A DNA stretch of 64,000 bases. Source: Nemopilema nomurai (Eukaryota > Cnidaria > Scyphozoa > Rhizostomeae > Rhizostomatidae). The position numbers and the translations under genes are program-made. The number at the start of each line of letters is the position of its first letter. Position 1 is the first letter of the stretch. The stretch covers positions 1,488,001-1,552,000 of the forward strand of contig ML133455.1 in NCBI GenBank assembly GCA_003864495.1, given 5' to 3'. The notes below the pieces were generated by a model. That model saw nothing but the letters and a program-made list of their open reading frames with translations, did not search any database and was not told the origin of the DNA. This document shows positions 47,395 through 59,672 of this stretch, in pieces.

Positions 47395-49343
47395 TTCAAC
47401 TGTGCACGTGTCTTCGCAACCGACGAATCATATGCTCGCGTCGCGATGCCCCTGCTGAAAGGTACAGGTCGGAAACCATCATGGCGTCTTGAAGATCTTT
47501 GGCAGGACCCATTGTATTCCAATTTGATTACACGATTTCACATCATTTGATATAAACGTAAATCAAAAACCTGCTTTACTTGGAAGTAAAAAGATATTTG
47601 TAAAATTGGATAATCTTTCTTTTGTATTTTTGGCTCGCCATTCAATGCAACATACTTTTTCCAAAAAAACGGCCAGGATAATCTTTTTTAAGTTTTCAAG
47701 ATGCATATGCAGAAGGCTTATACCAGAGGATATTTCGGTTTTACAAGTCATTTATATTCCCATTCACTCATTTTTCTTTTATGCCACGTTCTTTCCTATG
47801 TTTTCTTTCTACACTCTATTAATGATTGTTCCTCCTTCACGTATACGACCCCCTTGTTCAACACCATGACCAAGTGATTCATGCCTGTTTCAGAAGTAGG
47901 CCCTTCCATTACAACCAAAGGTTGGACACGTTCAAGGCAAACCCTATACTCAAATGACTAGAGCTAATGTTTTGTACTTGTATTAATAGTACTTGCTGTA
48001 TGCAAATCGATGTTACTCAATATGTATTACTACTTCAGTGTGAGCCGTTGGGGTCGTGTAGCCGTAGTAATCAAATGCTGGGTCAAAATTGGCGGCCAAA
48101 GGGCTCTTGGCTGCCCTACAACACTCCGCTGCGAAGGAGACCTAGACACGCAGATACCATTACCCTAATAATTGAAGACATCCACTTTTATTTTTTATCG
48201 TAACCTTTTTCGATAAATGTTTGTAGATATGCTTTGTTTACGCCAGTTTTTTCGATGCCTTCGATAAAGAATTTCCCGTAAAAACGGCCTAAGCGATTGT
48301 TATGTAGCATAATTCTGGACCCAAGTTATATAGAATGCATTTTGTTGTATAATTCTCGGTAGTTTAGAATGTGTATACCATGTTTATAGCCAATGTTTCA
48401 TGCCTAGTTGAATATTTTTGATTTGCTAAGCATGCATGCAGAACAGATATGTTATCAGAAGATAAAGGCAAATCGTACTGAGTTTTGCGGTCATCAATTA
48501 CGTGTGTTTTGCAATGGCATCAACCTCGATAAAGCACCTTCAATCTAGTTAACCAACTTTTTGCTGGGGCACTTCGTTGAATGAATGGCGGGAGAGAATG
48601 CGGCATTGAGCATCACAATGTTATTCAAGTATAATCTACCATAAGCCTTCAATCTTTAAGATTTCAGAAATGTGAGCCCTAACCAGACTAGAGCGTTGGC
48701 AAAATCATTCAAATTTCTGCATTGCAGGCTTTTTGCTATGACCATGTGGTTTTTGTAATCACTTCTGAAATCTCTCTTGAAAACCTTAAGATGCTTGCTG
48801 GCTTTTTTACGGTTGCAATAAGTGTATTAAGTAGGTTTGCTTGCCTTGGAGTGCCACATTATTTATACAAAACAGCACGACCTCTGATCGGTAGAATTTG
48901 CCTTCATTTTCATACTACGTTCGTTAACATGTATTTCATATATTATACATTTTTGAAAGTTTCACCCAACTGTATCAAGATAATAATAATTTAAAAAGAA
49001 ATGGATGTGGATTCGCGTGCTTTTCCTTCACGTCTGCTTTTGGGTTACAATTTTTATCATGTATTTTTATAGTTAATGCATTACTCTCATCAAGTGAATA
49101 CTAATTTATAGAGCATATTCTCCACGTGCAATAATTTGTGTTTCTCATACAGTGAAAATAAGTGACAGAAAAAATAAACGGGTGCATTTAAATAAAAAAT
49201 GCCCATCTGCATTCAGTTAAAACGAAAAAAGTCGCGCAGCAGATGCGAGAATGACACGCGGGAGGAGTGCAGGCAAGAATGATGAGAGAGATTTACAGGT
49301 AAGATCGACCTGTGCGAACGAATAGGACCATTGGACCCAACAC
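47395..49343. other. 3' flank of the coiled-coil gene
   Basis: No gene supported. Contains the likely 3' UTR. AATAAA occurs at about 49173, but nothing nearer the stop is convincing. Confidence 0.45.
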
Positions 49344-49691
49344 TCATGAGCCATTACGAGGCTCGGTGTTCATGAGCGGTGTTATTAAAGAGGTCACGCT
49401 TGAGAAAGGGGAATAAGTAACCGCATTAATTCTTTCGTACTCGGTGGCTAAATCGACTGCGATTGAATATCCTTCCAACCCTGATTCAGCTGATCTTTTT
49501 GAGTCACTGCGGTGGGGATAATATGAAGACCATCCAAAGAAATCAGAGCTTGGAGTTGGGAGTGTCCTTTGTAAGTGGGTGCCTCGTTTGCACACAAGCT
49601 CGAAAAGAGGCAGCAGTGTTGTACGGTTCTTAACCACTGGTATCTGTGATTGGATTGAGCATTTGCCGATGCTTTTCCGCGTGGGACCCAC
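49344..49691 (-). CDS. Orphan terminal exon, unknown protein
   Basis: A 348 nt open stretch on the minus strand begins exactly after a good acceptor (CGCGCTTTCAG) and runs 115 codons to a TGA. It contains no ATG start at its 5' edge, so it reads as a last exon entered in phase 0. The peptide is Ser/Thr/Pro-rich without a recognised domain. The upstream exon was not found; the transposon at 49741-52894 sits immediately upstream and would lie in the intron. It might belong to the minus-strand gene at 55041-55674 by alternative splicing, which would be phase-compatible with the end of the 55477-55674 exon. It could also be a chance open frame. Confidence 0.4.
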   Translation of the reverse strand: MGPTRKSIGKCSIQSQIPVVKNRTTLLPLFELVCKRGTHLQRTLPTPSSDFFGWSSYYPHRSDSKRSAESGLEGYSIAVDLATEYERINAVTYSPFSSVTSLITPLMNTEPRNGS

Positions 49692-50076
49692 CTGAAAGCG
49701 CGGGCCTACATGAGATTACAAATAAACGTATCCATGTTAAAGAGGAAATGAAACCAAATTTTTTATTTTAAATTCTGAATCCCCGTAATGAATTACCTTA
49801 TAACCCAGAATTTCAATGTGTTTAGAGAAATTTTGGCTAAACTACGAGGGCAATACTGACTTCAATTTTTCAATCAAAAAGTGGCACCGGTGCGCCCTGT
49901 TTAACTAGCCTCGTTTTGAATGTTGTGACGTAAAGTTATGGACACGCGCAGCGTTTCGTAATATTTACATCCCGTTTCTACGTACTGAAACGTTAGATTA
50001 GCTATGGAGCCAGGTAACAAAACCAAGGTTCGTGGTGGTCTACGATGTGTTGTACACACTCTAGACAATAAAAAGC

Positions 50077-50268
50077 TGTTGTAATGACAGTTATACCAAG
50101 GGTTTAAACACCCATCGCTTTCCAAAGGACCCTACTGTACTCCGGCAGTGAACTAAATTTGTTAGAAAGCGTAGGCCAAATTTCGACCAAAGCTACTTTT
50201 CAAACCCCGTCCTTTGCTCAGATCATTTTGAACCAGGTTGCTATACAAGGAGCGTAGCTAGTCTACTA
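50077..50268 (+). pseudogene. THAP domain with in-frame stop
   Basis: The translation reads as a THAP zinc finger: CCND at the start, NTHRFPKDPTVLRQ, then a TGA (50149-50151) where the family has a conserved Trp, then TKFVRKRRPNF, LCSDHFEPGCY and a following loop. The zinc ligands C-C and C-x2-H are visible. One nonsense codon and a missing upstream start mark it as inactive. THAP domains bind DNA and occur in P- and Kolobok-type transposases. Confidence 0.75.
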
Positions 50269-52007
50269 GAGGGGGACGACGTTTCACAAACAAAAAGTTT
50301 TTACAACGAGATGCTGTTCTGGCATTATACGTTCTGGCATTATACCAGAAATGAAGGAAATTCAACCTCTCAGTCTAAACGGGAAAAAAGAAAGGTAAGA
50401 TTTAATTTTTTTGCCTACTTCATTTTCAATATATTCCTTTAATTAATGTGTAAATAAAGCAAAATATACGATACATAAAATGACAAGGTTAACTACAATA
50501 TATAAACGTGGAGCTCGCGTTTAAATCTTCCCCCTCAAAATAAGTAGATTGGGTACAACAGAATAAAAGTAAACACAACTCGCTACTTTTTGTCTATTTA
50601 AACAAAACAATTGGTTTTATCAAAATCTCAACGTGATAAAAGTTTTCATAACAAACAATTGGTGTTTATTGTGACATATTTTTTAGAATGTTGGCATTGC
50701 AATTAAAAAACAACATTTTGTATCTTCTACAAAGTCAGCCCTTCCAATTTGAAGGTTTACAAAATACATATATGCATATAGAACATTTATCAAATTGTAT
50801 AGATTCACCCAGGGCGCAGCCAAAAGGATTAGTTCTTGCTGACAAAAAGGGTGTATCTCACTCATTAAGGGTGTGGTCAAAAAATACTCTCATATAAAGG
50901 CTGCTTTTATGTGTTTCTGTTTCAAATGTTAATATGTTATAATTGTTGCAAAAAAGTTACAGGTAGAGTATCCAGCAAGTTTCCTGGCAAAAATAACCAA
51001 TGTAGGGGGGGGGGTACCACACCTACCAAACCCCCTTTGGTGACGCCCTGGATTCCATAAATGTAGTGGCCCAAATTCACATTCTGTTTTTCAGGGTGTA
51101 AGAGATACAATACAATGTGGCTTCTGTTGCGGATACACAAATGGAACTATTCAAGAGCAATTATTCGACCAATATCTTCTAAAACTGATAAATGGCAGAC
51201 AGTCTTTACAGAAACCAGCATGGAAGCAACTTCATTTCCAGATGTGTCAAGTTTAGCCTGTCAAGATTGCAAGGTGAAAACCTTGAGATTGAAAAACTTG
51301 AGTGAATCGCCAAAATCTGAAAATAATTAGACAGAAACAAGTCAAAATAATGTAAGTTCGCTTTGCACAATAACATTTGCTGATATGCCAAATTTAAATT
51401 CCATTTCATTTCCATATAAATTACTTTTTGTAACCCTTTTCTCATTTATGCTTTGTTTGTAGGCAATCAATTATCTAAAAAAATAAAGAAATTCAGCGAG
51501 TCAAAACAAGGACAGCCAACTAAGCCCAGGAAAAACAGGAAGTTGAAGAGGAAGACAGTGATTCTGATTCCTACAAAAGTTTCGCTGAAAATGATGAGGA
51601 GTGGAATCCAGAAAGAGATGAGGATGAATTTGAAGACAGAGAAGAATAATTTGTAAATGAGGGAGAAATAGAATGTGTGAAAATTATGACTATGAAAGAG
51701 TAACCAATGAAACAAGAGGAAACATTAGGTAAAACTATCATGATGACATCATTGCATAATTATATGATAGAAAAGGTATGAACAAGTCACATAATAGGTA
51801 ATATTATCCACCAAACTGTAATACTTAATACTGTAATACTGGGGAGATTTGACAACTTGTTGAACTTGTAAACAAAAGAAAATCCATGGTAGAAATGATT
51901 ACAGCTCTCAAATATCTGATTAAGAAAAACTGCCAAAACTATTTCCTTTAAAACTATCAATCATATACATGACTTGCTTCATTAAATAAGATATTTGTTT
52001 TGTTACT

Positions 52008-52640
52008 TACTCGTGTAGGCTTGCCTTCCTGTGATACTCCCCTTCTGTCCCTTCGCAGTGGGCCAACATTCCGAAACACAGTTGTATTTGACATGGCAAT
52101 GAAATCTTCATGTTGTGCAATACATATTTGTTTAATGCTTTCGTCCAATACAAGTTAACCCAGTGCAGCATCTGCACTCCAAAGCACCAACAAGATGATA
52201 AATTCATATTTTCACATCTACACCTGCAAAAAAAAGCCATAATGCCATAGTCATAATCAATTAAGTTTACGATGGTGCGACCCTCCGGGCCTGGCCTAGG
52301 CACTGTACATGACGCTTGCTAATTTCGTTGATACCTACAGTATTTAGACATCATTTAAACTAAAGATAACGAGTTTTAAACATATATGCGACATTTATGG
52401 AATAAACTTACCATTAACTAACTTCTGTTTTTTGTTCGTATCGCTCTCGCAAAATTGCCGGGGTTAGGCCGTCGTGACATAGGTTATCCTCGTCGCTACT
52501 TGATTCCGTGTCTGCCGAATTGGTATGGCCTGGCAGGAACACAGTAAACAGCAACTGCCCCCTCTTCTTCTTCGGAAACTCCTAAGCTAGTGTCACTTTC
52601 GTCCAATATGGTGAGAATTGAAATTCAAAAACTAAACATG
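52008..52640 (-). pseudogene. Cysteine-rich remnant inside the transposon (possibly P2X7-tail-like)
   Basis: Minus-strand fragments in more than one frame: an acidic stretch with TESSSDEDN near 52510, then CRCENMN and a further Cys-x-Cys near 52220-52180, then KQICIAQHEDF near 52135-52100. Order and spacing loosely recall the cysteine-rich P2X7-C-terminal-like domain common in invertebrate mobile genes. Frames are broken. This family suggestion is weak; the visible fact is a decayed Cys-rich coding remnant. Confidence 0.3.
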
Positions 52641-52898
52641 CGATCGCCAACTCTGCCAGAAAATTTGTTGTCCTCGAACATGCGCGCTTCGTGTCCATAA
52701 CTTTACGTCACAGCTCGCTAGTGTCTAGTCCCCCTTCGCCATTTTTGGTTGAAAAATTATTGTCAGTTTAGCGGTGTTTAAGTCTGTTTTTAATAGTCTT
52801 CTTGCTTGAAATAGCTAATGCGAACTATTTTTCCTACACAATTGTGGGTGGAGAAATCGATTAAACGCATAAAAAAAATGGTTTCATTTCCTCTTTAA

Positions 52899-55040
52899 GT
52901 TATTGGATGTAAATTTAGATTGAAAACGGGCAAGAATTGTAACTGTAGAAATTTCAAATTTCTTAATATTGCATTGCCATGAATGTACAGCAAGCTAAGT
53001 CCGACTCTTCCCACATGAGGAGGTCTAATCGTGAAGCGGAAGGTCGGAATGAGAAGAATGTTTGAAGTTGAGCCGTTGGGCAGTTACTATCTGCACCAGA
53101 GCATCTGGAACTAACAATTGGGAATTCGATATCTCCCTTGTGGCACATAATCACGATTCAATGCGTGCCAAGCGAGCCCCATTTCATACTGTACCGCCCA
53201 TTCTACAGTGTTTTCATTTTAGCAAAACAGCTCCAATTGGGACTCCATTTGACAAAAGATAAAAAGAGCAATAATAAAGGAAAGGAGAAAAAAAGACCTT
53301 CTGATAGAAGTGGCACTTCCCTCTTCTACCCGGCAAGAACGAATCTTTCAATTTACAAGGAAGGCCCTTTGCAGACTCTTCTCAGTCGAGACATAGACTA
53401 CGCTTACATACACGAGAACTTTGGAACCGTACTGTACAGAACTGTTTATTTTTATCCATCTTGGCAATTTCCTCTCGCTTCATTTCTAATCGTACGAAAT
53501 TTTTCTTGCCTTATTTAAAAGCGTACGGGGCGAGAACCGTTCTAGATGTTCACAGGAGAACCTTTCAGTACGGTTCCATACAGTACCTACTCAGTACAGT
53601 ACCTTCTAAACAGTTTTAGGTGGACCCGTTTGGATACAGCTAGCGGTTCTGTTTGGAACCGTCCATCAGTTGCCGCGTGTCTTTCTTATCGGCACGTTGT
53701 TGAATTTCTTAAGCATTTTCATGGCAAGGTTCCTTTGGGGGAAGTTGTATAAGTTCAGTAGGAAGTGGATTTCAGAAAAGAGATTCCTCTTTATTATTCA
53801 ATAATATATATGGGTAATTAATGCATAGTTAACTTTCGTTAAAATATACATAAACGGTATAAAAAATTATGCGATTAAAATTAGTTGGTCGGGAGGCATC
53901 GACACAAACAAGCATTGAACCAGAGGTGGAAAATACCTACAGCTATGGTTAATATCAATTAGGAAAAAAGTTAATGGCAAAATGCCGTTCTATTCTAACT
54001 GGCAAATAGATACGCTAGCCATTATGTGGATACTTGTCAGTGGTGATTCTTAATTGAAACATAGGAACTTGAGAAGGGATGAAATGTAAGCCAGTGTACA
54101 AAATGTGTTAGAACTTTGTCAAATCGACCTACAGCGTCGTCATGGTAGAAAATTCGCGCCAAAGAGAACAGATTATTCGTGGCGCAGCACTTTAAGAATC
54201 TATGCAAAGGCGCAACAGGGTACCCAGGAAGATAGACATTCTCCAATTCTGATGCTGACACTACACTGGAAACATCAACACAGACGAGTTAGTCTGGTGC
54301 TCTCAATTTGTATATAACCCTCGATCAACTAAAATTCAATTCTAAGCATGGGCAGCGCTTGGGTAACATTGGGTAAGACTTGTAAATATCCAAAACGTCA
54401 GACTTGTGTGGATGGAAAACTTTCGACAGATATCTCACGTATACTGAAGGAGAGAAACGGGAAGGAAAATCGAAGAACGAATTAACTCATGTTTTATAAA
54501 ACTATTCCGTGTTTGCCTCTTCAGCGGCTCAAGAAGAAACGAAACAACTTCCGTTTTACTCCAGCAAATCGAAGTTGCAAAGTTCACAGCAAATGACTAC
54601 ACCCACCGGACGAAGGCGTCAATCGCACACGCAAGAAAATGTCGACATCGGAGAAGAGAGAGAATAGAGAGAGAGGAAAGTAGAGCAAGCTTAGCCAGCA
54701 AGAAAGAAAAATAGAGTCAATCGCGAACACCAATTTCGATTGCCTAGCATAGGGCAAACATAAGAAAACGCCATTATTCCTTAGAAATCTTGCAAATAAC
54801 TGCAAAATAATGCAAAGAGGGCCTGCTTATCTATTTGTGGTTAGCTGCAATGGGCCAAAGAGTGACAAAGTAAAAATAAAAGCAAACACCAAGGCGAACA
54901 TCGAAGCGAACATCGAAGCGAACATCGAGGAATGAGTATACACCGAACTAGCACAACTATAATTGTCAATATAAGTTTGATGCAGCTGATTTAAAATCAT
55001 AGATTGATTTAATAATTCTGGCAAATCATCTTGCACCTAC
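52899..55040. other. Intergenic
   Basis: No supported gene. A 12 bp tandem repeat (GCGAACATCGAA, three copies) lies at 54894-54930. GTACGGTTCC/GGAACCGTAC-type words recur around 53410-53670 and may come from a small inverted-repeat element, but its ends are not clear. Confidence 0.45.
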
Positions 55041-55674
55041 TTAGAAACCTGAATTCTTCTTGTTGAAAAAGAACGGTCGGATAGATTGCCGGATGCGCAG
55101 CGTCCTTTGGCTTGTTGTGCTGCAAGTGGAGATGTTGTCTTCGGGGAACTTCGACTGGTAAATCTCAGGGTAGTTCTTTTTAAACTGAAAACATAAGGCA
55201 ACGAATAACTTGTCAATCTTAATAAAGTTGGCAAAAATAACATTGGCACAATTACACAAATTCTGTATACCCAGATAGCATCTAAACTCGAAAGCACACG
55301 TTTTAAGGCCAAAATTTAAAAAAATAGATCCAAATTTGACCTCGGGCAAATATCAACAAGAAGCAATATCAGAAACTGTCAATGAAGAGCCATGAACCAG
55401 GTAAGAAAAAACCACATTTATCCCTTAGAGCCATGACATGCTGATATGGAGGGACGCACTCGGTAACTCATCATACCTCTTTTAGTCTTTTTTTCTTGAT
55501 TTTGGGATGAAGGGTGTCATCGGTGACGATCATGCCCAGCAGGTCAATCAAAGCTTGGCGCGTGACGTCAACAGCCTGCTTGTCGTAGTCCTCCTTGGTG
55601 CATTGAGCGCACATGCTTACGGGACGGCTCGAAGTCGCCCGAATCCCTGTCACTGGCTTCATCTTCCTCCTCTC
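55041..55674 (-). CDS. 3' part of an unidentified minus-strand gene (two exons)
   Basis: Two terminal exons: 55477-55674 (198 nt, phase 0 at both ends; acceptor CGGTTGCAG, donor GAG|GTATGA) and 55041-55184 (144 nt, acceptor TATGTTTTCAG, stop TAA 55041-55043). The joined C-terminal 113 residues include MCAQC, then DVTRQALIDLLGM, DDTLHPKIKKKRLKEF and KKNYPEIYQSKF, ending in a basic tail. Composition and splice sites look real, but I do not recognise the family. The first part of exon 55477-55674 is also open in another frame with a very acidic peptide, so the reading frame there is not fully certain. Further 5' exons are unknown; 63579-63635 is a phase-compatible candidate. Confidence 0.6.
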
Positions 55675-58600
55675 CTGCAACCGAGTTAATTGTTTGTCAG
55701 AAGCGTTTATTCATTCGAAGACACGAGCTATAAAAAATTAATCAGCGCATGAAATTTCCTACTGTTTAACATAACTAAAGTTGTAAAAGTTGCTCCATGT
55801 TGAATTTATGAAAAAGCCCTCTTTATGTGCCCTTCCATTCAGTAATATCAATCAATTACCCTAGGTGTTTTTATGTTGTGTACCAGAATGTGACTACAAG
55901 TGGGAAAAGCGCTAAATAATACTTCAACTTCGGCCATGAAGATAGATATGCAGAAAGTCATTCATTCAGCTTTGTGAACAAGATATAGCATATTCTGGAA
56001 ATCTGAGGTGCCATGAACGAAATTATAAGGAACAAAAACAACTTCTCAAAGAAACATTTCTGCTTGAGTTGAAATCAACTATGAGAAGTCAATTTTGAAT
56101 CCGTGAATTATAAGAATTATTTCAAATGGTTTATTTCTTGGCTCTTAAAACTGTGAAAATTAGTTAAGAAGTTTCAAGATTAATTCAATTTTTTCGGTGC
56201 AGGTTATTACCAGTCCGAGAGCCAATTATTTGAATCCTTAACGGTAATTTCCCAGCATGCCATTCAGGCATTTTAACACGGCTTAAAGACAAGCCACCTT
56301 ATCCAGTGCCTTTATAAATCACGCTTTTTTATGTTTAACATCAGAGCAAAGATTTTCAGTAATAGCGGTTCAGCCTCGATATGAATCCAACAGGTGTCAG
56401 CTGCTTTGCTTAGAGCAAACCAACCAATAGGCTTGGTGGGAAGGAGAGCACATGTGCGAGGGAGGTCTTAGGAAGGACATGCTCGCCTTGATGACAATGC
56501 AAGCTACCCTCATTACAGCTTCACGTCTTAAAAACCGGTCATATTAAAGAAGAGTGCGCTAGAGAAAATAGGACATGCGACATCAGGTCGTCACCCAGAT
56601 GAAAACAACTTAAAGATCATGAGATATCAGGGAAAAATTCGTGAAACAAAGCATAGGATGAGCCGTGCTGAGAAGCTCTGAAACTAAGCAAGCCCTAGTT
56701 TAGGCCGATTTCACAGAATAGTCTTAGCTACTGTGATACTTTTGGGCCATTCACTTGAATATTAAGTGCGTCCTGCCCTGTGCGAAAGCAGGGGGAATAT
56801 CTTTGCCGGCACTGTGAGCATCAACTGGCTGATAAAGATTGGAACACGGAAAGATTGGAGCACAGAAAGATTGGAGCACAGGTGGATCGGTAGGCTTGGA
56901 GCGGAGTTGTGGCTGAGAAAGAAGTAATGGAAGATGAAAGCCGACAAAAGACAACTGAGCCTGTCTTCGGGTCATTTCTAACATTCGGCATATCTTGAGA
57001 AATTCATTATGGGCGGTGTCAGGGATTTGGCAAAAGAAAAGGGTGCGGGGAGTCAGGGGGCCTGCAACATTCCTTTAGGAACTTAGAGCGAGCGGTTCCT
57101 TGGCAGCAATGAAGCGAAATTCATTATTAAGTTTCGTTTCCTCTTTGGGCCGCCAACCTGGATAACAACTCACTTCCATTATACGTCCACATGCTCCATT
57201 TCGGATGAGAACTAGAGAAAAAGTTAAATTTTGACTACTTTAAAAAATACCTGCTTTCATAAATATCCATCTTGGCATCTATAGAACTGTGTTTTTTTTT
57301 GAAAAATTGCAAACACGCTTACAAAACGGACGCTGTTCGACCAGTTTGGACAAAAACGTTGACTGATCAGTGACAGCTTGTCTGTCGATTTTGCTTGGAT
57401 TCGAAACAACATACTATGCCAAATAAGTAATTTCCATGGCGATCTCCTTCTAATTCACTAAAAACGATCACTGAAAAACTTCAGTGTTTATATTAGAGCT
57501 AGTTTGAAAAGCAGAAGGGTCACTTCAGCCAAAAAGGCAGATGCTTTAGTACAAAAACTGATGTTGCTTCTTAAATTTTGTAGTTCTAAGCATAAGCGCT
57601 TCCTAATGTTATTTAAGAAGATAACATCACACGTTTGACTGAAAATGCTTACCGACATGTCCGAATATGAATATTTCCTTAATATGTCTCGAGGCTTCAA
57701 ACTCGGTTTCTTGAATATCTTGATTTTTCTTATCAAATTATATAGGTCTCTAGAAGTTCGCATGTCCTACTTTTTATTCTTCATCGATGTCTCAAGTTTT
57801 AGGAGAAACCACACCAAAAACAACTTTATGTTTCACATTCATGAAACAACAATAAGGAATTGCTTCTGGTCTCTTCTAAGCAACTTTTACTTTTTGAGAA
57901 TAACTTGCACCCTGGTTTGACACGTGAACTGGAGAGTCAGAAACGTTAAGAGATTTCTGTATCGAAAACAAAGAATATAAGTTATTGCAAGGCATCACCG
58001 GCACTTTGCAAGGCATCACCGGCACTTTGCAAGATACCATCTACATGCCATACAGATACGTTTGTCTGCAAATTTTCTCGACTGAAAGCAGTTAATAAGT
58101 ACGCGTAGCATATTGCTTCTATTCACTAGAATTTTATACAAACAAAAAAAGAATTGGTCAGCAATCACAGCAACTGTTGAAATTCATGGCATCATGATTA
58201 AATGTGCTACAAACAACGAGCAATGCTAGTTAAAGAAGCATTTGGAAGCAGTGACACATTTATTTCTTTTTCTTGCTGATAGACGAGTGAATATTTAGTG
58301 ACAGGTGCAGTTGTCAACACACACAAATCACATCCGAGGCAACCCTTGATAAGACAGAGAGTCCTTTTACTGTCATTCTGGTAGCCAAGGTGTTTTTGAT
58401 TCCAGGATCATTTGCTCGGACTTAATTGAAAGGACTTATCGGATTATTCTACGACGTAAACACTGCGCAGAAGTGAAAACGTCTTGGCTCATCACTGGTG
58501 AACAAGTGACGGGACAAGCCACACCTGTGTCGTAATTACAACCAGAATGTAGCCGGGAAGCTGTTGCTAGAGGCAGTGTCGGTGCTTCAAAGTCCGAAAA

Positions 58601-59102
58601 CTATTTGAATTCACTAGCAACGCCAAAAGCTCCCAAGTCGAGGAGTTCGTCTAGGAACAGCGAACACTCTGAAGGTCTGTTGTGGAAAATCCAGAAGGAA
58701 TTCCGGCCATGAATATCTACCCCCTGGTTATGCAAGTGCTTATCGTCACGTTAAAATACTTAGAGAAGAAATAAGCAGAGTGGATTTGTACGAGCAAGAC
58801 ATTGTTTCGCTTGATTTACATAGGCAGGTGAAATAAAATTCAAATCCACGTCGTAAATAGAGCTTTGGACGAAGTGTCATTTGGATTCGATCAGCATTGC
58901 TTTTGAACAGCAACCGGATCGGCGTTTCCTTGCTTGGATACAAACTAGTCGAGTTAGAACCGCCGCAAAGACGCCAGATCAATCTTAGACACGTCACGTT
59001 GACTGGAGTACAGCAGGAAAAGCTGCGGTTTCTGGCATCGACGGGATTTGGGTCCATACTGGCAAACAGCATCTGTCTAAGCATTAAGTGTGTTCAGAAG
59101 GG
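55675..59102. other. Intergenic or intronic, no supported exon
   Basis: No convincing exon on either strand. A 21 bp direct repeat (core GCAAGGCATCACCGGCACTT) occurs 2.3 times at 57985-58033. The last several hundred bases should hold the promoter or 5' UTR of the gene at 59103. Confidence 0.4.
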
Positions 59103-59672
59103 ATGGATTTAAACAGACGAGGAAGCGTGAAGTCGGCCATGCTCAAGTCGTTCTTTACCAACAGTCCAGCGGCCACCACGATGACGAAAACAGCGAGCTG
59201 CCAGCGCACATACAAGAGCACGAAGAAGGTCGTTACTAGCAGCGGTGCGAAGGTAGCTGTTTACGAGTCGGAGGCACAGGGCAGCGTAACGAGCGAAACG
59301 GTGGGCGACGAAACGACGACGGAGTCCGATTACAGCGAAGCGGAGAGGTATTGCGAACTGGAGAACGAGGAAGGGCGAGACATCAACGAGGACATCTCGA
59401 GGCTGATGAACCAGCAAATGCAGGCGTTGATGGACGCGCCGGTGGGGAAATCGGTCGCTGCGGAGGGTGATTACGACGAATGCGACGATGCGCAGTCTGA
59501 TTCTTCAGAGGGACACGCACTTGCGATCGGCAACAGGGAATGCTTTTTCGGCATTTGCCCCGAAGGCACGCCTTGCCAGTGCATGGACGACTGTGAGGTG
59601 GACGTAGAGGAAAGTGCAGGCGAGACGAACCTGGTTTCCACACAGCTCGAAAGAACAACAATCGAGGACTGA
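59103..59672 (+). CDS. Unknown 189 aa acidic, cysteine-tailed protein
   Basis: A single-exon frame, markedly more GC-rich than the surrounding DNA, which supports coding. Residues about 1-60 are basic and Ser/Thr/Lys-rich; about 65-105 are acidic (VGDETTTESDYSEAERYCE); a short predicted helix follows (ISRLMNQQMQALM); then a second acidic stretch; and near the C-terminus a Cys-rich cluster, CFFGICPEGTPCQCMDDC. No signal peptide or membrane segment. No family recognised. The 59103 ATG was chosen as the first in-frame ATG. It is convergent with the gene at 61177-62004. Confidence 0.65.
   Translation: MDLNRRGSVKSAMLKSFFTNSPAATTMTKTASCQRTYKSTKKVVTSSGAKVAVYESEAQGSVTSETVGDETTTESDYSEAERYCELENEEGRDINEDISRLMNQQMQALMDAPVGKSVAAEGDYDECDDAQSDSSEGHALAIGNRECFFGICPEGTPCQCMDDCEVDVEESAGETNLVSTQLERTTIED

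Larger units (their letters stand above)
49741..52894. mobile_element. Kolobok-like DNA transposon, decayed, TTAA-flanked
   Basis: A 3154 bp element whose ends are AGAGGAAATGAAACCA (left) and TGGTTTCATTTCCTCT (right), each abutted by TTAA (49737-49740 and 52895-52898). Similarity between the ends continues inward: GACGTAAAGTTATGGACAC near 49928-49946 has its reverse complement near 52695-52715. The inverted repeats are therefore long (about 190-210 bp) but imperfect. The interior holds a broken THAP domain on the plus strand and a cysteine-rich minus-strand remnant. TTAA duplication plus a THAP domain fits the Kolobok superfamily. piggyBac also uses TTAA but typically starts CCC. No intact transposase remains. 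Confidence 0.7.

Noticed and set aside
56320..56332. CACGCTTTTTTAT, identical to the MITE terminal 13 bases
   Set aside because: No TA at its left, the similarity stops after 13 bases and no matching right end is nearby. Probably chance in T-rich DNA.
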